Positions 1 through 5,351 of a DNA stretch of 5,469 bases are shown one piece after another. The position numbers and the translations under genes are program-made. How positions within the stretch are numbered: the first letter of the stretch is position 1; the number at the start of each line of letters is the position of its first letter. The notes beneath the pieces are model-generated. The model saw only the letters and a program-made list of their open reading frames with translations. It made no database searches and had not been told where the DNA came from. Source of the DNA: an uncultured Clostridia bacterium (GTDB lineage Bacteria; Bacillota; Clostridia; Lachnospirales; Anaerotignaceae); the NCBI GenBank assembly GCA_910583755.1, contig CAJTZO010000072.1, positions 1 through 5,469 on the forward strand, in the 5' to 3' direction.

Positions 1-2762
1 AATCTCCAGACGGTTACTTGTTAGATGAAACACCGAAAACGGTAGAAATCAAAACCAATACTCCTACGATTGTTACTTTTACAAATAAAAAATTGACTGC
101 TTTACAAATTAAAAAAGTAGACGAAAAATCTGGAGAACCATTAAGCGGTGCGAAATTTGTAATTGAAAGACAAAATGGAGAACAAATAGGAGAATATACT
201 ACAGATAAATCTGGTAGTATCAATATTCCAGAACTTTCCCCAGATTGGTATGTGGTAAAAGAAGTGAAATCCCCAGACGGTTACTTATTAGATGAAACGC
301 CTAAAACAGTGGAAATTAAAACAAATACTCCTACGGTTGTTACTTTTACAAATAAAAAACTAACTGCTTTACAAATTAAAAAAGTAGACGAAAAATCTGG
401 AGAACCATTAAGCGGTGCGAAATTCAAAGTGACAAAGCAAAGCGGTGATGTCATTGGTGAATATACCACTGATAAAGACGGTTTTATCAATATACCAACA
501 TTAGAGCCTGGTTATTATGCTGTATCAGAAATGAAATCTCCTAATGGTTATTTGTTAGATGAAACACCGAAAACCGTGGAAGTCAAAACCGATGTGCCAA
601 CACTCGTTACATTCACAAACAAAAAATTGACGGCTTTACAAATTAAAAAGGTGGATGAAAAATCTGGAGAACCTTTAAGTGGTGCAAAATTTAAAGTGGT
701 AAAGCAAAGCGGTGATGTTATTGGTGAATACACCACTGATAAAGATGGCTTTATCAATGTGCCAACATTAGAGCCAGGTTACTATGCTGTATCAGAAATG
801 AAATCTCCTGATGGTTATTTGTTAGATGAAACGCCTAAAACAGTAGAAATTAAAACCGATATGCCAACACTTGTTACATTTACAAACAAAAAATTGACGG
901 CTTTACAAATTAAAAAAGTTGACGAAAAAAGTGGAGAACCTTTGAGTGGTGCAAAATTTAAAGTGGCAAAACAAAGTGGCGATGTCATCGGTGAATATAC
1001 CACTGATAAAGATGGCTTTATCAATGTGCCAACATTAGAGCCTGGTTATTATGCTATATCAGAAATGAAATCTCCTGATGGTTATTTGTTAGATGAAACG
1101 CCTAAAACAGTAGAAATTAAAACCGATATGCCAACACTTGTTACATTTACAAACAAAAAATTGACGGCTTTACAAATTAAAAAGGTTGACGAAAAAAGTG
1201 GAGAACCTTTGAGTGGTGCAAAATTTAAAGTAACAAAACAAAGCGGTGATGTCATTGGTGAATACACCACTGATAAAGATGGTTTTATCAATGTGCCAAC
1301 ATTAGAACCTGGTTATTATGCTGTATCAGAAATGAAATCTCCAGACGGTTACTTGTTAGATGAAACACCGAAAACGGTAGAAATCAAAACAAATACTCCT
1401 ACGATTGTTACTTTTACAAATAAAAAATTGACTGCTTTAGAAATTAAAAAAGTGGATGAAAAATCAAACGAACCTCTAAGTGGTGCGAAATTTGTGGTTA
1501 CAAAACAAAATGGAGAACAAATAGGAGAATATACTACAGATAAAGCTGGTAGCATTAGTATTCCAGAACTTTCTCCAGATTGGTATGTCGTAAAAGAAGT
1601 AAAATCCCCTGATGGCTATTTATTAGATGAAACACCAAAAACAGTAGAAGTCAAAACAGATATTCCTACGATTGTTACTTTTACAAACAAAAAATTAACG
1701 GCATTAGAAATCAAAAAAGTAAGTGACAGCACAGGTGAGCCATTAAGCGGTGCAAAATTTGTAGTAGAAAAACAAAATGGAGAACAAATAGGAGAATATA
1801 CTACAGATAAATCTGGTAGTATTAGTATTCCAGAGCTTTCTCCAGATTGGTATGTGGTAAAAGAAGTAAAAGCTCCCGAAGGTTATTTATTAGACGAAAC
1901 ACCAAAAACCGTTGAGGTAAAAACAAATATTCCTACTGTTGTAACATTTGTAAATAAACCATTAGCAGCATTACAAATTAAAAAAGTGGATGCACAAAAC
2001 AATGCTCCATTAGCAGGTGCAGTATTTAAAGTTACAAAACATAATGGAGAATTAGTGGGAGAATATAAAACAGCAACAGACGGCTTTATCAATGTGCCAA
2101 CATTACAGCCTGGTTACTACACCATATCAGAAATGAAAGCCCCTGATGGTTATATATTAGATGAAACACCAAAAACAATAGAAATTAAAACAAATACACC
2201 TACACTTGTTACATTTACAAACAAACCACTCTCTGGTTTAAAAATTATAAAATTGGATTCTGTGACAAGAGAGCCATTAAAAGGTGTAGAATTTACCATT
2301 GCTAAAATGAATGGTGAAAAAGTAGGTAGCTACAAAACAGATGCTACAGGTATGATTGCTGTTACCAACTTGGAAGATGGTTATTATACTGTAACAGAAA
2401 CAAAAGCATTAGAAGGTTATATTTCTGATAAAGAGCCTAAAACAGTTGAAATCAAATCTGGCAAACCTACTATATTAGAAGTAATGAATGAGCCTTATCC
2501 CTCATTAGTAATATACAAAAAGGCAGGTAATACAGGAAAACCATTAGAAGGTGTCAGCTTTTTGGTAACAAAATTCAATGGAGAACAGATAGGCACTTAC
2601 AAAACAGACAAAAGCGGTATGATTGTCATAGAAGGATTGGAGGAAGGAAAATATTTAGTAAAAGAAACTGAAACAGTAAAAGGCTATGAATTAGACACAG
2701 AAGCAAAAGAAGTGGATGTAAAATATGGTAAAAGAACCACATTAGAAGTAGTAAATAATCCA
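1..2762 (+). repeat. In-frame tandem array of 267-bp (89-codon) CnaB units
   Basis: Unit starts are 93, 360, 627, 894, 1161, 1428, 1695, 1962, 2229 and 2496; positions 1-92 are the tail of a preceding unit. Every unit is exactly 267 bp, so there is no indel across ten copies. Units 1 to 7 are very similar, unit 8 is intermediate, and units 9 and 10 keep only the fold-determining residues. Within each unit the isopeptide Lys is residue 8, the Glu residue 57 and the Asn residue 87. Two classes differ in the middle (about residues 23 to 59): class A has NGEQIGEY and LSPDWYVVKEVK (units 1, 6, 7); class B has SGDVIGEY and LEPGYYAVSEMK (units 2 to 5, with 8 B-like). The unit cut off at the left edge has the TCT serine codon found in class B rather than the TCC of class A, so it was probably class B. 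Confidence 0.95.
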
Positions 2763-3881
2763 TTATCTTCTGTTATCATCAGAAAAATTGATTCTGTCAC
2801 AAAAGAAGGTATTTATGGTGTTACATTTTTACTTTATGATGAACATGATAATCCACTTGGACAGTTTGTAAGTGATAATGAAGGTTATGTTTGGTTAGAT
2901 AGAGAACTGGAAGAAGGCAAATATAAATTAAGAGAACTCCAACCAGCAGATGGTTATTTGCCCGATGATGTACCAAGAACAATATATGTCAAAGCAGGAC
3001 AGACTACAGAAATTACTTGGGAAAACACACCACAAAAAGGACAGATTGTGATTACAAAGCGTTCCGCTGATTATAATGCTTTAACAGGATTGCCAGCAGG
3101 TTCTCCATTAGCAGGGGCAAGTTTTGAAGTCTACAATATGACAGGCAATTTAATGGACAAAATGGTATCTGCTGAAAACGGTGTTGCAGCCTCCAAACCA
3201 TTACCAACAGGTGTTTATATGGTTAAAGAAGTATCTGCACCAAGATATTATGCTGTCAATACCAAAGAATTGTATGCAGAAATTAGACACAATGGCGATA
3301 TTGTAAAATTTGAATTTTTAGACAGTAGCATTGATTTGAACCTAACAATAGATAAAAAAGGTGCTAATCAAATTTCACCAGGACAAACTATTGCTTACGA
3401 GTTATACAATATCAAAAATCAATCTTCTGCTGTACTGGAAAACTTCTATATTCATGACAGAATACCAACAGATGCAGCAAGAGTAACGAAAATTGTAACA
3501 GGTACTTATTCTGAAAGATTGTATTACAATATTACATACAAAACAAACTACAAGGATTACAGAACATTAGCTGAAAACTTACTTACTAAAAACAGTTATG
3601 AATATAGTCTACACCCTAATGCACTTGGTTTAGTAGCAGGAGAATATGTTACAGATGTACGATTAGAGTTTACAAAAGCAAGTCCAGGATTTCAGTCATT
3701 AGAAAATATGACTGTATTCTGTGAGGTTATGCCAACCATACCAAAAGATTATAAAGTAGTAAATAGAGCAGATTGCGGAGGCAGATATGGTAATGAATGG
3801 GAATCTGCTAATACAAGTTGGACAACGATTGTATGGAAGCAAGATACTCCAAAAACACCATTGCCAAAAACAGGTTGGTAA
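1..3881 (+). CDS. Large SpaA/Cna_B-repeat cell-surface protein ending in LPKTGW (partial, 5' end outside window)
   Basis: The frame is open from the left edge (first full codon at 3) to TAA at 3879-3881, about 1,292 visible codons, so the true start is upstream; the in-frame TTG at 18 lies inside a domain and is not a start. Visible content is the tail of one CnaB unit, ten 89-residue units (93-2762), a 90-residue unit (2763-3032), a 99-residue divergent unit (3033-3329), and a C-terminal domain (3330-3881) faintly like DUF11. Units show the CnaB pattern L-x-I-x-K-x-D, PLxGAxF, a Glu in YxVxE, and a closing F/V-x-N, the Lys/Glu/Asn triad known to form intramolecular isopeptide bonds in Gram-positive pilins and adhesins. 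The protein ends LPKTGW, a sortase-type motif without hydrophobic anchor or basic tail. The likely role, inferred from the downstream conjugation genes, is a stiff surface stalk or adhesin used in cell contact. The ligand-binding or N-terminal head is not visible. Confidence 0.9.
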   Translation, partial: SPDGYLLDETPKTVEIKTNTPTIVTFTNKKLTALQIKKVDEKSGEPLSGAKFVIERQNGEQIGEYTTDKSGSINIPELSPDWYVVKEVKSPDGYLLDETPKTVEIKTNTPTVVTFTNKKLTALQIKKVDEKSGEPLSGAKFKVTKQSGDVIGEYTTDKDGFINIPTLEPGYYAVSEMKSPNGYLLDETPKTVEVKTDVPTLVTFTNKKLTALQIKKVDEKSGEPLSGAKFKVVKQSGDVIGEYTTDKDGFINVPTLEPGYYAVSEMKSPDGYLLDETPKTVEIKTDMPTLVTFTNKKLTALQIKKVDEKSGEPLSGAKFKVAKQSGDVIGEYTTDKDGFINVPTLEPGYYAISEMKSPDGYLLDETPKTVEIKTDMPTLVTFTNKKLTALQIKKVDEKSGEPLSGAKFKVTKQSGDVIGEYTTDKDGFINVPTLEPGYYAVSEMKSPDGYLLDETPKTVEIKTNTPTIVTFTNKKLTALEIKKVDEKSNEPLSGAKFVVTKQNGEQIGEYTTDKAGSISIPELSPDWYVVKEVKSPDGYLLDETPKTVEVKTDIPTIVTFTNKKLTALEIKKVSDSTGEPLSGAKFVVEKQNGEQIGEYTTDKSGSISIPELSPDWYVVKEVKAPEGYLLDETPKTVEVKTNIPTVVTFVNKPLAALQIKKVDAQNNAPLAGAVFKVTKHNGELVGEYKTATDGFINVPTLQPGYYTISEMKAPDGYILDETPKTIEIKTNTPTLVTFTNKPLSGLKIIKLDSVTREPLKGVEFTIAKMNGEKVGSYKTDATGMIAVTNLEDGYYTVTETKALEGYISDKEPKTVEIKSGKPTILEVMNEPYPSLVIYKKAGNTGKPLEGVSFLVTKFNGEQIGTYKTDKSGMIVIEGLEEGKYLVKETETVKGYELDTEAKEVDVKYGKRTTLEVVNNPLSSVIIRKIDSVTKEGIYGVTFLLYDEHDNPLGQFVSDNEGYVWLDRELEEGKYKLRELQPADGYLPDDVPRTIYVKAGQTTEITWENTPQKGQIVITKRSADYNALTGLPAGSPLAGASFEVYNMTGNLMDKMVSAENGVAASKPLPTGVYMVKEVSAPRYYAVNTKELYAEIRHNGDIVKFEFLDSSIDLNLTIDKKGANQISPGQTIAYELYNIKNQSSAVLENFYIHDRIPTDAARVTKIVTGTYSERLYYNITYKTNYKDYRTLAENLLTKNSYEYSLHPNALGLVAGEYVTDVRLEFTKASPGFQSLENMTVFCEVMPTIPKDYKVVNRADCGGRYGNEWESANTSWTTIVWKQDTPKTPLPKTGW
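2763..3032 (+). other. Divergent CnaB domain, unit 11 (90 residues)
   Basis: This segment continues the domain series with one extra residue. It starts LSSVIIRKID, with the putative isopeptide Lys encoded at 2784-2786, keeps Glu in the YKLRE strand and ends in WENTP with the Asn at residue 88. Its central strands (TFLLYDEHDNPLGQF) resemble stand-alone CnaB domains more than the upstream array. It therefore appears to be a stable wall-proximal module rather than part of the recently amplified repeats. Confidence 0.8.
3033..3329 (+). other. Divergent CnaB domain, unit 12 (99 residues), probable Lys-Asp variant
   Basis: The segment begins QKGQIVITKRSADYN and contains PLAGASFEVYN and VYMVKEVSAP, so the CnaB fold is recognisable. 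A ten-residue insertion lies between the first strand and PLAGASF. The putative reactive Lys is encoded at 3057-3059 and the catalytic Glu at 3228-3230. The final strand reads FEFLD where the other units have FxN, so Asp (3321-3323) stands in place of Asn. Lys-Asp isopeptide bonds are established for some CnaB domains, such as the FbaB CnaB2 domain; that this one forms is inference. Confidence 0.7.
3330..3881 (+). other. C-terminal non-CnaB domain with terminal LPKTGW
   Basis: After the last CnaB unit comes about 183 residues of different character. It opens IDLNLTIDKKG, followed by SPGQTIAYELYNIKN, which recalls the beta-sandwich DUF11 or pilin-backbone type of domain; this match is weak and from memory. 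It contains the only two cysteines I find in the visible protein (codons 3720-3722 and 3774-3776). A short Thr/Pro/Lys linker (DTPKTP) leads to LPKTGW at 3861-3878, immediately followed by TAA. The other two frames after the stop encode no hydrophobic stretch, so a simple frameshift does not explain the missing anchor. Confidence 0.6.
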
Positions 3882-3890
3882 TGAAAAAAA

Positions 3891-3934
3891 TTTAAAAGCA
3901 GTTTAAAAATAGTTTAAAAGCGATTTAAAACAAA
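3891..3934. repeat. Four tandem 11-bp TTTAAAA repeats
   Basis: Four consecutive 11-bp units begin TTTAAAA at 3891, 3902, 3913 and 3924 (TTTAAAAGCAG, TTTAAAAATAG, TTTAAAAGCGA, TTTAAAACAAA). They start ten bases after the stop codon of the surface protein and lie just before the terminator. The 11-bp spacing is close to one helical turn, so the A-tracts face the same side of the DNA. This suggests intrinsic bending or a phased protein-binding site, but no function can be read from the sequence. Confidence 0.7.
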
Positions 3935-3956
3935 TTTTTCATTGTTTAACGACTTT

Positions 3957-3983
3957 ACGTCCAAGTGATACTTGGGCGTTTTT
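3957..3983 (+). terminator. Intrinsic terminator after the surface-protein gene
   Basis: ACGTCCAAGT (3957-3966) pairs with ACTTGGGCGT (3970-3979) through a GAT loop, giving a ten-pair stem with one G-T wobble, followed directly by TTTTT and a further T-rich stretch. It lies 76 bases after the stop codon of the surface-protein gene and 41 bases before the methyltransferase start. It should end or attenuate transcription arriving from the surface-protein gene. Confidence 0.85.
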
Positions 3984-4011
3984 CTATTTAAAAGAGAAAT
4001 TCAAATAAAAC

Positions 4012-4017
4012 AAGGAG
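4012..4017 (+). promoter_or_regulatory. Ribosome binding site of the methyltransferase gene
   Basis: AAGGAG sits seven bases before the ATG at 4025. This strong site fixes the start codon. No convincing sigma-70 promoter lies between the terminator and this site. Confidence 0.85.
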
Positions 4018-4024
4018 TGAAACT

Positions 4025-4849
4025 ATGAATAAAAATATCATTATTAATGGAAATTGCCTTGATGAAATGAAAGCAATACCATCAAACAGTATTGATTTGA
4101 TATTTGCCGACCCACCTTATTATATGAGAACAACAGGAAAACTACTTCGCCCAGATGGAACAGTATTTCAAGGCTGTGATGACGATTGGGACAAATTTGA
4201 AACATTAGAAGAATATAAGAAATTTACTTTTGAGTGGTTAAATACTTGTTATCGCATATTAAAACCAAACGGTTCTATGTGGGTCATAGGCGGAATGCAA
4301 TGTATTTATACCATAGGCTATATTATGCAGAAAGTTGGTTTTTATTTGATTAACAATATTGTATGGCAGAAAAACAATCCTACTCCTAATTTTATGGGGA
4401 CACGACTTTGCAACAGTCATGAAACTTTATTATGGGCAGTAAAAGACAAAAATACTAAATTTACATTTCATTATCATTTGGCAAAAGAATTGAATACAGA
4501 TACTGTAAAGGAGCAAGATTATAAAAATGGTGTTCGTAAACAAATGGGAACTGTATGGCATTTTTCAGTCTGTTCTGGAAAAGAACGCCTCAAAGATGAA
4601 AGTGGGGAAAAATTACATAGTACACAGAAACCGCAAAAACTTTTAGAAAGAATTATTTTAATATCTTCTTGTAAAGGAGATACCATACTTGACCCTTTTG
4701 GAGGAACAATGACTACCGCTGCTGCTGCAAAAAAGTTAGGGCGAAACTATATTATGATAGAACAAAATAAAAAATATTGTCATTTTGGTGAAAAAAGACT
4801 TTCTCAAATTTCTTGTGAGGAGGATATAGACAGATGCAAGAGGAAGTAA
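4025..4849 (+). CDS. Orphan DNA (adenine-N6) methyltransferase, CcrM/HinfI-like, beta-type motif order
   Basis: This 274-residue protein should transfer a methyl group from S-adenosylmethionine to DNA in the cytoplasm. The catalytic DPPY (motif IV) is at residues 29-32 and the SAM-binding DPFGGT (motif I) at 223-228, the catalytic-first order of beta-class enzymes. Family signatures between them include DDDWDKF (52-58), LKPNGSMWVIG (79-89), NPTPNF (118-123), HET (132-134) and TQKP (200-203). This pattern matches the M.HinfI/CcrM group, so a GANTC-like target is possible but unproven. It is shorter than CcrM and M.HinfI and lacks their extra C-terminal DNA-contact domain. Motif I is FGGTM rather than FxGxG, and HSTQKP replaces the usual HPTQKP. 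No restriction endonuclease is visible. Its 3' end overlaps pcfB by 16 bp, suggesting translational coupling and a role during transfer of the element, such as anti-restriction (inference). Confidence 0.9.
   Translation: MNKNIIINGNCLDEMKAIPSNSIDLIFADPPYYMRTTGKLLRPDGTVFQGCDDDWDKFETLEEYKKFTFEWLNTCYRILKPNGSMWVIGGMQCIYTIGYIMQKVGFYLINNIVWQKNNPTPNFMGTRLCNSHETLLWAVKDKNTKFTFHYHLAKELNTDTVKEQDYKNGVRKQMGTVWHFSVCSGKERLKDESGEKLHSTQKPQKLLERIILISSCKGDTILDPFGGTMTTAAAAKKLGRNYIMIEQNKKYCHFGEKRLSQISCEEDIDRCKRK
4817..4823 (+). promoter_or_regulatory. Ribosome binding site of pcfB inside the methyltransferase gene
   Basis: GAGGAGG lies ten bases before the ATG at 4834, within the last codons of the methyltransferase gene. 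It supports the 4834 start and the 16-bp overlap of the two genes. Confidence 0.85.
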
Positions 4850-5304
4850 GAGATAAATCGATTGCTTTTGTTATCAACATGAGTAAAAAAGGAGAAAAAT
4901 TAACTGCTGATATGCTGAAATGGGCAATACAGCAATATTTTAAAAAATCAACTGTAAAACATGGCAAACAAAGTATCAAAGATATTGTAAAACAAAATGC
5001 AAGTATACAAAATATTGAAATTACAGACAAAAACATCAAATCATTTGAATCTGTGGCAAGAAAATATGGTGTAGATTATGCACTCAAAAAAGATACTTTT
5101 TCTCAACCACCTAAATATATTGTGTTTTTTAAGGCAAAGGACGCTGATGTATTGATGTGTGCATTAAAGGAATTCACAAACAAAACACTGGCAAAAGACA
5201 AAAAACCTTCTATATTAAAGCAGATGGTACAGTATCAGCAGAAAATAAAAAACATAGCAAAGGATAAAGTGAAAAATAGAAACAAAGGAGGATATGAGCT
5301 GTAA
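4834..5304 (+). CDS. pcfB: PcfB family (DUF3801) conjugation protein
   Basis: The 156-residue product is soluble and lysine-rich. It matches the PcfB/DUF3801 family as I remember it: an N-terminal MQEEV, a helical segment with KLTADMLKWAIQQ (22-34), HGKQSIKDIV (43-52), the strong IEITDKNIKSFESVARKYGVD block (61-81), the PPKYIVFFKAKDADVL block (92-107) and a basic helical tail from about 120 to 150. PcfB of the enterococcal plasmid pCF10 is a relaxosome accessory factor that works with the relaxase and binds the PcfC coupling protein; relatives occur just before virD4-like genes in Tn1549-type elements. The neighbours here fit that order: the methyltransferase gene overlaps its 5' end, and the next frame looks like a coupling protein. 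The start at 4834 is supported by GAGGAGG ten bases upstream. The final TAA shares its last A with a following ATG (TAATG). No key block appears missing. Confidence 0.88.
   Translation: MQEEVRDKSIAFVINMSKKGEKLTADMLKWAIQQYFKKSTVKHGKQSIKDIVKQNASIQNIEITDKNIKSFESVARKYGVDYALKKDTFSQPPKYIVFFKAKDADVLMCALKEFTNKTLAKDKKPSILKQMVQYQQKIKNIAKDKVKNRNKGGYEL
5284..5291 (+). promoter_or_regulatory. Strong Shine-Dalgarno site at the end of pcfB
   Basis: AAAGGAGG lies in the last codons of pcfB. It is two bases before an ATG at 5294, twelve before the ATG at 5304, and 28 before the ATG at 5320 that opens the coupling-protein frame. Of these, 5304 is the most plausible distance, although it is long. The site therefore does not directly serve the frame that looks like the real downstream gene. 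Confidence 0.7.
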
Positions 5305-5351
5305 TGAGCAAAAGTAAAAATGTTGAAGAAAAAGAAACAAAACAAAAATGA
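5304..5351 (+). CDS. Possible 15-codon leader peptide or frameshifted 5' end of the coupling-protein gene
   Basis: The ATG at 5304 overlaps the pcfB stop (TAATG) and has AAAGGAGG twelve bases upstream. It encodes MSKSKNVEEKETKQK and stops at TGA 5349-5351. The coupling-protein frame is shifted +1 relative to it and overlaps it from 5320. The peptide has the same Lys/Glu/Asn-rich composition as the start of the next protein. It could be a leader used for translational coupling, or the true N terminus separated from the rest by an indel in the A-rich tract. I cannot decide between these. Confidence 0.3.
   Translation: MSKSKNVEEKETKQK

Noticed and set aside
18..20. In-frame TTG as start codon of the large surface protein
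   Set aside because: It falls inside a CnaB unit (the Leu of GYLLDE), the frame is open to the left edge, and there is no ribosome binding site before it.
14..2092. Series of 68-69 residue minus-strand open frames spaced by 267 bp, with similar sequences
   Set aside because: They lie antisense to the CnaB repeats and recur only because the coding strand repeats; they have no ribosome sites and their spacing equals the repeat unit.
93..2762. CRISPR array or mobile-element repeats
   Set aside because: The repeats are contiguous 267-bp in-frame coding units without spacers, inverted ends or transposase.
3984..4011. Sigma-70 promoter for the methyltransferase gene
   Set aside because: The stretch is AT-rich, but no -35/-10 pair with suitable spacing stands out from background.
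4752..5039. 95-residue minus-strand open frame
   Set aside because: It is antisense to the methyltransferase end and pcfB, both well supported; its hydrophobic composition is what AT-rich antisense sequence gives by chance.
5294..5317. Seven-codon frame (MSCNEQK) as a gene
   Set aside because: Its ATG is only two bases from the Shine-Dalgarno core, too close for efficient initiation; it is mentioned only because it ends just before ATG 5320.
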